Origin: Aquimarina rhabdastrellae
Lineage (GTDB): Bacteria > Bacteroidota > Bacteroidia > Flavobacteriales > Flavobacteriaceae
Direction of reading: 5' to 3'
Assembly: GCA_947387485.1 (NCBI GenBank)
Contig: CANDNT010000001.1
Span: 992,001 to 1,056,000 of the forward strand
DNA length: 64,000 nucleotides
Under the pieces are notes generated by a model. The model made no database searches, had not been told where the DNA came from, and saw only the letters and a list, made by a program, of their open reading frames with translations. The translations under genes were made by a program, and so were the position numbers. The first letter of the stretch is position 1. The number at the start of each line of letters is the position of its first letter. Below, one piece after another: positions 55,080 through 64,000 of the stretch.

Positions 55080-55111
55080 AAGAGCGAGATTTAAATTAAA
55101 TCTCGCTCTTC
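55080..55111. terminator. Bidirectional terminator
   Basis: AAGAGCGAGATTTA, loop AAT, TAAATCTCGCTCTT between convergent GNAT and E2 genes. Confidence 0.92.
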
Positions 55112-55133
55112 TTATATCTAAATGTTTTCTTTA

Positions 55134-56477
55134 CTAGAAATCTCTGTTTACATCCCAAGCTTCTAGATATTGTTGTACTCTTTGTACAAACTGTCCCCCT
55201 AAAGCTCCATTTACTACTCTATGGTCATAAGAGTGAGATAAGAACATTTTGTAACGTATACCTATAAAATCTCCTTCTGGTGTTTCTATCACAGCAGGCA
55301 CTTTACGTATAGCTCCTAGCGCTAAAATCCCTACTTGGGGTTGATTGATAATCGGTGTTCCCATAATACTTCCAAATGTACCTACATTAGTTACCGTATA
55401 TGTTCCACCTTGAATATCATCTGGTTTTAAAGCGTTATTACGCGCTCTAGTAGCAAGGTCATTAACAGCTTTTGTCATTCCCACTAGATTTAATTGATCT
55501 GCATTTTTGATTACAGGTACAATTAAGTTTCCGTCAGGTAATGCTGCTGCCATTCCTAAATTAATATTCTTTTTCTTGATGATTTTTCCTCCATCTTCTG
55601 ATACAGAAATATTCATCATTGGGAAATCTTTAAGTGCCTTAGCTATAGCTTCCATAAAAATAGGAGTAAACGTAATATTCTCTCCTTCTCTCTTCATGAA
55701 ATCTGCCTTAACTTTCTTACGCCAGTTCCAAATGTTTGTTACATCAGCTTCTATAAACGATTGTACATGAGCAGATGTTTGTACAGATGCTACCATATGG
55801 TGAGAAATAAGTTTCCCCATACGAGACATCTCTATAATTTCATCTTCACCAGAAGCTATTACAGGAGTTGCTTTTGCTACTTCTTTCTTAACTGGTGCTG
55901 GTTGTACTACTGGAGTAGCTACTGGTTTTGTTTCTTTTGCAACTGGTTGTGCCACTTTTCCAGCTTTCTTATCTTCTACGTATGTAAGAATATCATTCTT
56001 AGTTACACGTCCATCTTTACCGGTTCCTGCTAATCCTTCTAATTCTGCTAAAGATATTCCTTCTGTAGCTGCTATATTCTTAACTAATGGTGAATAGAAT
56101 TTATTACTTTCAGAAAAATCTACTGCCGCTACAGTTTCTTTAACTTCTTCTATTTGAGATTCAATTGCTGCTACTTCTTGTGGTGCAGCTGCTTCTTCTA
56201 CAACAGGTTCTTCTTGAGTAGCTACCTCTCCTTCTCCTTCAGTTTCTATGATAGCAATTGTTTGCCCTACTTGTACTACATCATCTACTTCAAAAAGTCT
56301 CTCTACCAATACACCTTCAACTTCACTTGGCACTTCACTATCCACTTTATCGGTGGCGATTTCTAATACTGCATCATCCATTTCGATAGTATCTCCTACT
56401 TCTTTTAACCAAGTAGTAATCGTTGCTTCTGCAACACTTTCGCCCATTTTAGGAAGCTTTAGTTCAAACTTTGCCAT
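55134..56477 (-). CDS. Dihydrolipoyl acyltransferase (E2) of a 2-oxoacid dehydrogenase complex
   Basis: 447 residues. One lipoyl domain (1-76; lipoyl Lys in EIATDKVDSEVPS), a flexible Ala/Pro/Val/Glu linker, an E3-binding domain (YSPLVKNIAATEGISLAELEG start, about 128-165), a second linker and the catalytic domain with SHSYDHRVVNGALGG near the C-terminus. Branched-chain 2-oxoacid or 2-oxoglutarate specificity cannot be decided by sight; no E1 or E3 gene is adjacent. Stand-alone E2 of this type is common in Flavobacteria. Confidence 0.9.
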   Translation of the reverse strand: MAKFELKLPKMGESVAEATITTWLKEVGDTIEMDDAVLEIATDKVDSEVPSEVEGVLVERLFEVDDVVQVGQTIAIIETEGEGEVATQEEPVVEEAAAPQEVAAIESQIEEVKETVAAVDFSESNKFYSPLVKNIAATEGISLAELEGLAGTGKDGRVTKNDILTYVEDKKAGKVAQPVAKETKPVATPVVQPAPVKKEVAKATPVIASGEDEIIEMSRMGKLISHHMVASVQTSAHVQSFIEADVTNIWNWRKKVKADFMKREGENITFTPIFMEAIAKALKDFPMMNISVSEDGGKIIKKKNINLGMAAALPDGNLIVPVIKNADQLNLVGMTKAVNDLATRARNNALKPDDIQGGTYTVTNVGTFGSIMGTPIINQPQVGILALGAIRKVPAVIETPEGDFIGIRYKMFLSHSYDHRVVNGALGGQFVQRVQQYLEAWDVNRDF

Positions 56478-56513
56478 ATCTTTAATTAAAAGTGTTATTA
56501 AGTTATATTTTTT

Positions 56514-56534
56514 GCGAATTTAATTAAAATTCGC
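56514..56534. repeat. Inverted repeat between GT2 and E2 genes
   Basis: GCGAATTT, AATTA, AAATTCGC. On the minus strand it is followed by A rather than T, so it is not a clear terminator. Confidence 0.45.
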
Positions 56535-56567
56535 CTTTCTTACTGTTTTTTTGTTATTAAAATTGTA

Positions 56568-57698
56568 TTAAAGTGTAATTACCTCACCTTTTTCGTCGCT
56601 GTAATTACTCCCGATAACAAAGTTACAATGTTTCGGTTTAATTTTAAAAGTTGTTTGTTTACTAGCCAATTGCTGCATGATTCCTATAATCTCTCCATAA
56701 CTTAAATAGTTATTATCCAGCACAATCTGTTTTGCTTCTTTTGACTTGTATACTAGATCTGATACATCTTTTAATTGCTGTATAGGATGCTGTAACACCT
56801 TTTCTAATCGAGTTGCTAACGATGCTTCATCTGTAATCACATAATAATGTGCTATTTTCTTTATTTTTTTCTTTACTGGCATTTTTGATTTTACAAAAGA
56901 TACCATACGTATTCCTAAGTATATGAAAGAATCAAAGAGTTTGTTGCTTTTAAAATGTTTTTTATAAAACAATTGCATTGCTCCATAAAATCGTTCTAAG
57001 TATTCTTTATTTTTAGAAGTACTCTCTCCTTTATAATGAATTGCAGCCATATCACCTATATAATAATTATGATATCCTGCTTTAAGCATTTTATAGGATA
57101 AATCTATATCTTCTCCATACATAAAATAGGCTTCGTCAAAACCTTCCACTTCTTCATATTGAATTCTTTTACCAAACATAAAAGCGCCTACCAATACTTG
57201 AACATCTCCATTACCGTACATATGAATATGATCTGCATAATAACTTTTTACATTTCCTAAACGTACTCCAAACAAACGTCTAAAAGCCGTTAATGGTGAT
57301 GGAATATTACGCTTACTTTCCGGTAAAAATTTTCCTGTACCATCTATTAATCGTATTCCTAATAATCCTGCATATGGTAAGTGTTCTATCTTTCGTATTA
57401 ATTTTTCGAAAGTATCTTCGGCTACTACAGTATCTGGATTAAGTATACAAATATACTCTCCTTTTGCTTCTGCTACTGCTTGATTATTAGCTTTGGCAAA
57501 ACCTACATTATCTGTATTAGCGATTAATTTGATCTCTGGAAAAATACTACGTACCATTTCACAACTGCCATCACTCGATGCATTATCCGCTACAATGATT
57601 TCGGCATCTAGATGTTGTATAGCAGCCTTAACACTCCATATACATTGTTCAAGAAAATATCGTACGTTGTAATTAAGGATTATAATGGATAGTTTCAG
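56568..57698 (-). CDS. GT2 family glycosyltransferase, apparent CTG start
   Basis: 376 residues counted from the CTG at 57698. The frame gives KLSIIILNYNVRYFLEQC right after this codon, the standard GT2 N-terminus; homologues as I know them read MKLS, so CTG occupies the place of ATG. In frame there is no ATG, GTG or TTG before residue 48, where an ATG at 57557 would cut away the first strand and the DNASSDGS nucleotide loop. The DxD-type motif is LNPDTVV, with VLVGAFMFGKR and GEDIDLSYKMLKAGY as catalytic region. Probably adds sugars to a surface glycan. No neighbours of a polysaccharide cluster. Confidence 0.85.
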   Translation of the reverse strand: MKLSIIILNYNVRYFLEQCIWSVKAAIQHLDAEIIVADNASSDGSCEMVRSIFPEIKLIANTDNVGFAKANNQAVAEAKGEYICILNPDTVVAEDTFEKLIRKIEHLPYAGLLGIRLIDGTGKFLPESKRNIPSPLTAFRRLFGVRLGNVKSYYADHIHMYGNGDVQVLVGAFMFGKRIQYEEVEGFDEAYFMYGEDIDLSYKMLKAGYHNYYIGDMAAIHYKGESTSKNKEYLERFYGAMQLFYKKHFKSNKLFDSFIYLGIRMVSFVKSKMPVKKKIKKIAHYYVITDEASLATRLEKVLQHPIQQLKDVSDLVYKSKEAKQIVLDNNYLSYGEIIGIMQQLASKQTTFKIKPKHCNFVIGSNYSDEKGEVITL

Positions 57699-57733
57699 AA
57701 TATTTTGGGTTTAAGAGGTATTGATAAATTAGT

Positions 57734-58351
57734 TTAGCTTTTTATTGCATTTTCAAACGGAATTCTATGTAAGATACTACGTCCTAAGGTTACTTCGTCT
57801 GCATATTCTAATTCGTCATTAACTCCTATACCTCTAGCAATCGTAGTAGTTTTTACATCAAATCCGTTTAATTGCTTGTAAATATAAAAATTTGTAGTAT
57901 CACCTTCCATAGTTGCACTTAATGCAAAGATTAATTCTTTTACAGTACCTTCTTTTACCTTTTTTATCAATGCTTCTATGGTTAAATCATGAGGTCCTAT
58001 ACCGTCAAGCGGACTTATTTTACCACCTAAAACATGGTATAATCCTTTATAATGCCCCGTATTCTCTATCGCCATTACATCTCGTACGTCTTCTACAATA
58101 CATACAATTTCTTTATTTCGAAGCGGATTACTACAGATTTCACATATTTCTACATCACTTATATTGTGACAACTTTTACAAAACTTAATTTCTGCTCTTA
58201 AATTGCCTAAAGCTGTTATTAATTGCAATGTTTGTGATTCTGGTTGTCTTAATAAATGTAAAACCAAACGCAAAGCTGTACGCTTACCGATCCCTGGGAG
58301 TTGAGACACTTCGTATACTGCGTTTTCTAGTAGTTTTGAAGAAAATTCCAT
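57734..58351 (-). CDS. recR: Recombination mediator protein RecR
   Basis: 205 residues: N-terminal helix-hairpin-helix ([20 protein letters not shown]), Cys4 zinc finger ([16 protein letters not shown]), Toprim domain ([19 protein letters not shown]) and the C-terminal end. Works with RecO/RecF to load RecA at gaps. It is 35 bases upstream of the GT2 gene on the same strand. Confidence 0.96.
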   Translation of the reverse strand: MEFSSKLLENAVYEVSQLPGIGKRTALRLVLHLLRQPESQTLQLITALGNLRAEIKFCKSCHNISDVEICEICSNPLRNKEIVCIVEDVRDVMAIENTGHYKGLYHVLGGKISPLDGIGPHDLTIEALIKKVKEGTVKELIFALSATMEGDTTNFYIYKQLNGFDVKTTTIARGIGVNDELEYADEVTLGRSILHRIPFENAIKS

Positions 58352-58484
58352 AGCGCAAATTTAACATTTTCTAAACTATCTCTCTATAAAATCACATTTT
58401 ATATCATGTACAATTTTTCAAAGTTTTTTAGGTATTTCTTGACTTTCTATACATTTCACTATTTTTACTTCAAAAGTTAGTATC

Positions 58485-58664
58485 ATGTTAGCATCAATTT
58501 CTGAAGAGAATCAACTTATATTACTCATTATAGCTATTGCTATCCTCTTTGCACTTGTGCGATGGAATTCAAAACGCAATAAAAATAGGTTGTATAATCG
58601 TGACGAACGTAACTTTAGAAAAAACTATTATAATAAGTCAAAAAATAAAGATCGTAAACTGTAA
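58485..58664 (+). CDS. Small membrane protein (59 aa)
   Basis: ATG at 58485, stop at 58662-58664. One helix (LILLIIAIAILFALVRW), then a very basic tail (about 17 Lys/Arg in 35 residues). No family recognised. 33 bases before the adenosyltransferase gene, so possibly cotranscribed. Confidence 0.6.
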   Translation: MLASISEENQLILLIIAIAILFALVRWNSKRNKNRLYNRDERNFRKNYYNKSKNKDRKL

Positions 58665-58697
58665 GTTTTCTATTATATCGATCTACTACTATTAAAG

Positions 58698-59270
58698 ATG
58701 AAAGTATATACCAAAACAGGAGATAAAGGAACCACTGCATTATTTGGTGGAACTCGAGTGCCTAAGCATCATATTCGTATAGATAGTTATGGAACTATTG
58801 ACGAATTAAACTCATATATAGGACTGATACGTGATCAAGAGATCAATCCACATTATAAAGAAGTATTGATAGATATCCAACATAAACTCTTTACTATTGG
58901 AGCTATTCTAGCTACAGATCCAGAAAAAATGGTTTTAAAAAGTGGTAAAGAACGTCTTGATATCAAAAAAATAAAAGACTCGGATATTGAGTATTTAGAG
59001 CAAGAAATGGATACTATGGACACGAGTTTACCACCTATGACGCATTTTGTGCTACCAGGTGGGCATCAAACTGTGTCATTCTGTCATATAGCCCGCTGTG
59101 TATGCCGTAGAGCCGAACGTTTATCAACTGCCTTGTATGAAATTGAACCATTTGAAGATACCGCTTTGCAATATTTAAACCGACTATCTGACTACCTTTT
59201 TGTACTGGCACGGAAGTTGACATTTGATCTACAAGCTGATGAAGTAAAATGGGTTCCAGAAAGAAATTAA
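58698..59270 (+). CDS. Cob(I)alamin adenosyltransferase, PduO type
   Basis: Transfers adenosyl from ATP to cob(I)alamin to give adenosylcobalamin. 190 residues; N-terminal ATP motif TKTGDKGTTALFGG (5-18), DSYGTIDELNSYIG, and LPGGHQTVSFCHIARCVCRRAERL with the conserved Arg residues. Helical trimeric enzyme. It supplies AdoCbl both for the riboswitch at 24.7 kb and for the mutase at the window end. Confidence 0.94.
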   Translation: MKVYTKTGDKGTTALFGGTRVPKHHIRIDSYGTIDELNSYIGLIRDQEINPHYKEVLIDIQHKLFTIGAILATDPEKMVLKSGKERLDIKKIKDSDIEYLEQEMDTMDTSLPPMTHFVLPGGHQTVSFCHIARCVCRRAERLSTALYEIEPFEDTALQYLNRLSDYLFVLARKLTFDLQADEVKWVPERN

Positions 59271-59354
59271 CCTTAATTTTCTTAAGGATTTCTTAACATA
59301 AACCCTCACAAAATCACGTTCTTATAATTAATGATTAAATAATTGATTTTTTAC

Positions 59355-59384
59355 TTGACTTTTTCAACTAAAAAATTATTTTTG
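59355..59384 (+). promoter_or_regulatory. Promoter of the DUF2795 gene
   Basis: TTG (59355-59357), 19-base spacer, TATTTTTG (59377-59384), 23 bases before the ATG. Confidence 0.7.
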
Positions 59385-59407
59385 CAAAAAATAAAACCAG
59401 TAAAGAA

Positions 59408-59629
59408 ATGTATTGGACTTTAGAATTAGCATCTTATTTAAGTGATGCACCTTGGCCAGCAACTAAAGATGAGTTAATCGACTATGCAATTCGTACCGGA
59501 GCTCCGCTGGAGGTTGTAGAAAACCTACAGTCTATCGAGGATGAGGGAGATTCTTATGATTCCATAGAAGAGATTTGGCCTGATTATCCTACCGACGAAG
59601 ATTATCTTTGGAACGAGGATGAATATTAA
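59408..59629 (+). CDS. DUF2795 domain protein (73 aa)
   Basis: 73 residues, acidic (about 19 Asp/Glu), DUF2795-type helical core WPATKDELIDYAIRTGAP and VVENLQSIEDEGDSYDS. Widespread small Bacteroidetes protein of unknown function. Own promoter and terminator just before secA. Confidence 0.85.
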   Translation: MYWTLELASYLSDAPWPATKDELIDYAIRTGAPLEVVENLQSIEDEGDSYDSIEEIWPDYPTDEDYLWNEDEY

Positions 59630-59649
59630 TAATTTTTTTAAAATAATTG

Positions 59650-59675
59650 AAAGTCTCGAAAGAGGCTTTTTTTTT
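59650..59675 (+). terminator. Intrinsic terminator after the DUF2795 gene
   Basis: AAGTCTC, loop GAAA, GAGGCTT with a run of about nine T; one G-U pair in the stem. Confidence 0.85.
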
Positions 59676-59710
59676 GCGTAATTTACCACGCATAAACACA
59701 TATCCAGACT

Positions 59711-62700
59711 ATGGGAATTTTAGATTCTGTATTAAAAATATTTGTTGGAGATAAATCCAAAAAAGATATTAAAGAAATTCAACCTAAAGTTGAATTAATT
59801 AAAAAAGCAGAGAAAGTACTTGAAGGGCTATCTCTAGATGAATTGCGTGCTAAAACTACTGAGTTTAAGCAAAAGATAAACGATGCTAGGCAAGATACGC
59901 AATCAAAAATTGAAGCATTAGTTCAAGAAGCTGAAACTACAGAGGATATTGATCGTAAAGAAGATATTTATAATCAGATCGATAAACTTAAAGATGAAGC
60001 TTATGAGATTACCGAAAAAGTACTTCATGAAATTCTTCCAGAGGCTTTTGCTGTTGTAAAAGAAACTGCTAAGCGTTTTGCAAAAAACGATCAAGTTACT
60101 GTTACAGCATCTGCATATGATCGTGAGTTATCAGGAGAGAAAGAATACGTTACTCTTGATGGTGAAAATGCTATCTGGGCAACTAGTTGGAATGCTGCTG
60201 GTAAAGAAGTAAAATGGGATATGATCCACTACGATGTACAGTTGATTGGTGGTATAGCCATGCATGAAGGTAAAATTGCCGAAATGCAAACTGGAGAAGG
60301 TAAAACGCTTGTAGCGACATTACCTGTATATCTTAATGCCTTAACGGGTAATGGTGTGCACCTTGTAACGGTTAATGATTACTTGGCACGTCGTGATAGT
60401 GAATGGATGGCTCCGTTATTCCAGTTTCACGGACTTACAGTAGATTGTATCGATAATCACAGACCTAATTCGCCAGAACGTCGTAACGCATATAATAGCG
60501 ATATTACTTATGGTACAAACAATGAATTTGGTTTTGATTACCTACGTGATAATATGGCACACTCGCCAGATGATCTAGTACAAAAACCTCATAACTATGC
60601 TATTATTGATGAGGTAGATTCTGTACTTGTTGATGATGCACGTACTCCTTTAATTATTTCTGGACCTGTTCCTAAAGGAGATGTTCATGAGTTTACTTTA
60701 TTGAAGCCAAAAATTGCTGATGTTGTAGAAAAACAACGTAAATACCTTATTGGAGTTTTAGCTGAAGCTAAAAAATTAATCAAAGAAGGTGATACCAAAG
60801 ATGGTGGATTTAAATTATTACGTGTTTATAGAGGTATCCCTAAAAACAAAGCCTTAATCAAGTTTTTAAGTGAAGAAGGAATCAAACAGCTATTACAAAA
60901 GACTGAAAACTTCTATATGCAAGACAATAACCGCGAAATGCACAAAGTTGATGCGGAATTGTATTATGTAATTGAAGAAAAAAATAATCAAATCGACCTT
61001 ACTGATAAAGGGGTTGAATACCTTTCTGGAAAAGAAGATCCTGATTTCTTTGTACTTCCTGAAATCGGAATCGAGATTGACAAAATTGAAAAACTCAACT
61101 TAAGTAAGGAAGAAGAAGCAGAAAAGAAAGAAGTCTTATTAAGAGACTACAGCATAAAGAGTGAACGTATCCATACATTACGCCAATTATTAAAGGCTTA
61201 TTCATTGTTTGAAAAAGATGTAGAGTATGTTGTAATGGACAATAAAGTAAAAATCGTTGATGAGCAAACGGGACGTATCATGGATGGTCGTCGTTTCTCT
61301 GATGGTTTACACCAAGCACTTGAAGCCAAAGAAAATGTAAACATTGAGGATGCTACACAGACTTTTGCTACAGTAACATTACAAAATTATTTCCGTATGT
61401 ATCGCAAGTTATCTGGTATGACCGGTACTGCTGTTACAGAAGCGGGAGAATTATGGGAAATCTATAAACTTGATGTTGTAGAGATTCCTACTAATAGACC
61501 TATCGCTCGTTTTGATAGAGATGATTTGGTTTATAAAACTAAACGTGAAAAATATAATGCAGTAATCGACGAGGTTACTAAGTTATCAAAATCTGGTCGT
61601 CCAGTTCTTATTGGTACTACTTCTGTAGAAATCTCAGAATTATTAAGCCGTATGCTTACTATTCGTAAAGTACCTCATAATGTACTGAATGCCAAATTGC
61701 ATAAACAAGAAGCAGATATTGTTGCAGAAGCTGGTAATCCTGGTATTGTAACTATTGCTACCAATATGGCTGGTCGTGGTACCGATATTAAATTGAGTAA
61801 AGAAGTAAAAGATGCTGGTGGTTTAGCTATCATCGGTACAGAGCGTCATGATTCTCGTCGTGTAGATAGACAGTTACGTGGTCGTTCTGGTCGTCAAGGA
61901 GATCCAGGTAGTTCTCAATTCTACGTATCTCTTGAGGATAACTTAATGCGTTTATTCGGTTCTGAGCGTATCGCTAAGATGATGGATAGAATTGGACTTC
62001 AAGAAGGTGAAGTGATTCAACACTCTATGATTTCTAAATCTATCGAACGTGCACAGAAAAAAGTAGAAGAAAATAACTTTGGTGTTCGTAAACGTCTACT
62101 TGAGTATGATGATGTAATGAATGCACAACGTGAGGTAGTATACAAAAGACGTTATCATGCATTATTTGGAGAGCGTTTACGTGTAGATATCGCAAACATG
62201 ATTTATGATACTGCCGAAGTTATTGCTGAATCTAACAAAAATGCGTTAGATTTTAAAAACTTCGAATTTGAATTGATTCGTTACTTCTCTATCAGTAGTC
62301 CTATTACTGCTGCAGAATTTGAGAAGAAAGATCCACAGACAATTGCTGGTATCGTATATAAAGCTGCTTATGAGCATTATCAAGATAAAATGAAGCGTAA
62401 TGCAGAAACTGCTTTCCCTGTAATTAAACACGTATATGAGAATCCTGAGAGTAATTTTGAACGTATACTAGTTCCTTTTACAGATGGTATCAAATCATTA
62501 AATGTTGCTACAAATCTTCAAAAAGCATATGAAACTGAAGGTAAACAATTGATTACTGATTTTGAAAAGAATATTTCGTTAGCTATTATCGATGATGCTT
62601 GGAAGACTCATTTACGTAAAATGGATGAGTTAAAGCAAAGTGTACAGCTTGCTGTTCATGAGCAAAAAGATCCTTTATTAATTTATAAGTTTGAAGCTTT

Positions 62701-63073
62701 TGAATTATTTAAAGCGATGATAGAAGAGGTAAACAAAGAGATCATTTCTTTCTTATTTAAAGGAGAATTACCTACTGCACCTCAGCAAAACATAGCCGAA
62801 GCTCGTCAAGAAGCTCCTAAAGAAGCGCTTGAAACTTCAAAAGAAGAAGTTTTAAATATGGATGAGCGCGCTGCTCAAGCTAGAGCTGCTGGTCAAACAA
62901 CACAACAGCAACAACCACGAGTAACTGAAACTATCACAAGAGAACAACCTAAAATAGGTCGTAATGATAAGGTTACTATCAAAAATGTAAGAAATGGTGA
63001 AAACAAAACTGTGAAGTTTAAACAAGCTATTCCTTTACTTGAGAGTGGTGAGTGGGTATTGATCCAAAACTAA
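59711..63073 (+). CDS. secA: Preprotein translocase ATPase SecA
   Basis: 1120 residues, larger than E. coli SecA (901), as usual in Bacteroidetes. Walker A as [11 protein letters not shown] (about 194), [43 protein letters not shown] split at about 515, helicase motif [16 protein letters not shown] and [18 protein letters not shown]. There is an extra segment of about 100 residues in NBD1 (about 335-440). The C-terminus lacks the Cys-rich SecB zinc motif and ends in an SH3-like tail ([18 protein letters not shown]). Drives export through SecYEG. Confidence 0.97.
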   Translation: MGILDSVLKIFVGDKSKKDIKEIQPKVELIKKAEKVLEGLSLDELRAKTTEFKQKINDARQDTQSKIEALVQEAETTEDIDRKEDIYNQIDKLKDEAYEITEKVLHEILPEAFAVVKETAKRFAKNDQVTVTASAYDRELSGEKEYVTLDGENAIWATSWNAAGKEVKWDMIHYDVQLIGGIAMHEGKIAEMQTGEGKTLVATLPVYLNALTGNGVHLVTVNDYLARRDSEWMAPLFQFHGLTVDCIDNHRPNSPERRNAYNSDITYGTNNEFGFDYLRDNMAHSPDDLVQKPHNYAIIDEVDSVLVDDARTPLIISGPVPKGDVHEFTLLKPKIADVVEKQRKYLIGVLAEAKKLIKEGDTKDGGFKLLRVYRGIPKNKALIKFLSEEGIKQLLQKTENFYMQDNNREMHKVDAELYYVIEEKNNQIDLTDKGVEYLSGKEDPDFFVLPEIGIEIDKIEKLNLSKEEEAEKKEVLLRDYSIKSERIHTLRQLLKAYSLFEKDVEYVVMDNKVKIVDEQTGRIMDGRRFSDGLHQALEAKENVNIEDATQTFATVTLQNYFRMYRKLSGMTGTAVTEAGELWEIYKLDVVEIPTNRPIARFDRDDLVYKTKREKYNAVIDEVTKLSKSGRPVLIGTTSVEISELLSRMLTIRKVPHNVLNAKLHKQEADIVAEAGNPGIVTIATNMAGRGTDIKLSKEVKDAGGLAIIGTERHDSRRVDRQLRGRSGRQGDPGSSQFYVSLEDNLMRLFGSERIAKMMDRIGLQEGEVIQHSMISKSIERAQKKVEENNFGVRKRLLEYDDVMNAQREVVYKRRYHALFGERLRVDIANMIYDTAEVIAESNKNALDFKNFEFELIRYFSISSPITAAEFEKKDPQTIAGIVYKAAYEHYQDKMKRNAETAFPVIKHVYENPESNFERILVPFTDGIKSLNVATNLQKAYETEGKQLITDFEKNISLAIIDDAWKTHLRKMDELKQSVQLAVHEQKDPLLIYKFEAFELFKAMIEEVNKEIISFLFKGELPTAPQQNIAEARQEAPKEALETSKEEVLNMDERAAQARAAGQTTQQQQPRVTETITREQPKIGRNDKVTIKNVRNGENKTVKFKQAIPLLESGEWVLIQN

Positions 63074-63097
63074 AAAACACTTAATAATTGAATATAG

Positions 63098-63128
63098 AAA
63101 AAGCGAAGTAAGATTACTTCGCTTTTTT
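63098..63128 (+). terminator. Intrinsic terminator after secA
   Basis: AAAAGCGAAGTAA, loop GA, TTACTTCGCTTTT plus T run. Confidence 0.9.
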
Positions 63129-63174
63129 ATTATAATGCTATTTAAAAGCTAACGTATCCTTATTTCAGTGGTAT

Positions 63175-63203
63175 AAAAAAACCGTCTTATAGACGGTTTT
63201 TTT
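63175..63203. terminator. Terminator after the mutase gene
   Basis: AAAAAACCGTCT, loop TAT, AGACGGTTTTTT; bidirectional in sequence, second stem in the secA/mutase interval. Confidence 0.9.
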
Positions 63204-63232
63204 AATTATATTTTAGTTGAATTGAAAAGCTA

Positions 63233-64000
63233 TTACATGTTTCTTCTGTACTGTCCTCCTACTTCAAATAATGCGCTTGTAATTTGACCTAAAGAACATT
63301 TTTTACATACTTCCATTAAGGCTTCAAAGATATTTTCATTATGAATAGCCTTGTGTTGTAAGTCTTTTAGTAACTCTTTGGTTTCATCTGCATAAGACTT
63401 GTGTAATTCTTCAAGAGTATTAATTTGGAATTGTTTCTCTTCTTCTGTTGCACGAATTACCTCTGCTGGTGTTACAGTAGGTGATCCTTCACTACTCAAG
63501 AATGTATTTACACCTATAATAGGGAATTCTCCTGTATGTTTTAATGTTTCGTAGTATAGACTTTCTTCTTGAATTTTACTACGCTGGTACATTGTTTCCA
63601 TTGCACCTAATACTCCACCTCTTTCGGTAATACGATCAAACTCTGCTAATACTGCTTCTTCAACAAGATCTGTTAATTCTTCAATAATAAATGATCCTTG
63701 AATTGGATTTTCGTTTTTAGCCAATCCTAATTCTTTATTGATAATTAACTGTATTGCCATTGCTCTACGTACACTAGCCTCTGTAGGTGTTGTAATCGCC
63801 TCGTCATAAGCGTTTGTATGTAAAGAATTACAGTTATCATAGATTGCATATAACGCCTGAAGTGTTGTACGGATATCATTAAAATCAATCTCCTGTGCAT
63901 GTAATGAACGTCCTGAAGTTTGAATGTGATATTTCAACATTTGCGCTCTAGGATTTGCTCCGTATTTATGTTTTAAAGCTTTCGCCCAAATCTTACGAGC
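63233..64000 (-). CDS. Methylmalonyl-CoA mutase family protein, C-terminal part (IcmF-like)
   Basis: Cut by the window end; 255 C-terminal residues visible. The frame continues past the ATG at 63940 to base 64000 ([20 protein letters not shown]), so that ATG is internal. Segments [38 protein letters not shown] and [19 protein letters not shown] are typical of the B12-dependent acyl-CoA mutase barrel. The protein ends with the barrel (VGGQYRRNM) and has no C-terminal B12 domain, which fits an isobutyryl-CoA mutase fusion (IcmF, B12 domain at the N-terminus) or a small subunit. Whole-gene sequence is needed to choose. Confidence 0.88.
   Translation of the reverse strand, partial: ARKIWAKALKHKYGANPRAQMLKYHIQTSGRSLHAQEIDFNDIRTTLQALYAIYDNCNSLHTNAYDEAITTPTEASVRRAMAIQLIINKELGLAKNENPIQGSFIIEELTDLVEEAVLAEFDRITERGGVLGAMETMYQRSKIQEESLYYETLKHTGEFPIIGVNTFLSSEGSPTVTPAEVIRATEEEKQFQINTLEELHKSYADETKELLKDLQHKAIHNENIFEALMEVCKKCSLGQITSALFEVGGQYRRNM

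Noticed and set aside
63233..63940. The mutase fragment as a complete 235-residue gene starting at 63940.
   Set aside because: The frame stays open to base 64000 with family-conserved residues, so the gene extends beyond the window.
1..64000. CRISPR arrays, prophage, transposases, restriction or defence islands.
   Set aside because: No regular repeats with spacers, no integrase or transposase motifs, and every gene-sized frame belongs to a core or common Bacteroidetes family.

Overview
The window reads as chromosomal DNA of a marine-type member of the Flavobacteriaceae (Bacteroidetes). It is AT-rich and has no Shine-Dalgarno pattern. Several promoters match the Bacteroidetes consensus TTG-N17-21-TANNTTTG. 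It also carries typical family markers: TonB-dependent receptor, SPII lipoproteins, DUF4252 proteins, TPR-type sensor kinase, and a SecA with an SH3-like tail. Kdo synthesis (kdsB) fits a Gram-negative outer membrane. I see no tRNA, rRNA, CRISPR array, prophage or insertion sequence; most of the window is ordinary housekeeping DNA.

Layout. 1-6.9 kb (minus): the branched-chain amino acid operon ilvD-ilvB-ilvN-ilvC-ilvA. It is preceded by two tandem, homologous 21-residue leader peptides rich in Ile/Val, each followed by its own intrinsic terminator; this double attenuator is the most interesting signal in the window. 6.9-15.4 kb (minus): three signalling units. These are a five-gene operon (a small Cys/His protein, two paralogous seven-helix membrane proteins, a NarX-like kinase and a LuxR-type regulator), then trmH, then a lipid-anchored TPR kinase with its regulator, and finally a LytTR regulator whose receiver has Glu at the phospho-acceptor position. 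15.8-18.8 kb (plus): a zinc-less class III sirtuin, a helical-repeat protein, purB and a small membrane protein. 18.8-20.9 kb (minus): an ECF sigma factor, a probable anti-sigma protein and two DUF4252 proteins behind an ECF-type promoter. 21-22.5 kb: a lipoprotein S41 protease.

22.6-32.2 kb is a cobalamin acquisition island. A B12 riboswitch with a terminator controls a TonB-dependent receptor (minus). On the plus strand lie a DsbA-like protein and DoxX, then cobU-cobT-cobS-cobC-btuF-btuC-btuD. There are no corrin-ring synthesis genes, so this is salvage. A PduO-type adenosyltransferase (58.7 kb) and a B12-dependent acyl-CoA mutase (63.2 kb, cut by the window end) are likely users of the cofactor.

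32.2-64 kb is mixed housekeeping: phhB, a YebC regulator, a porin-like barrel, an acyltransferase, kdsB, a RecD-like helicase, rsmD, trmL, a SulP transporter, a PLP histidine decarboxylase, ettA, a secreted nuclease, a GH31 glycosidase, a methyltransferase, a GNAT, a 2-oxoacid dehydrogenase E2, a GT2 glycosyltransferase, recR and secA. Two genes (SulP and GT2) appear to lack any ATG, GTG or TTG at their natural N-terminus and may start at ATT and CTG. Most convergent gene ends carry clear bidirectional terminators.
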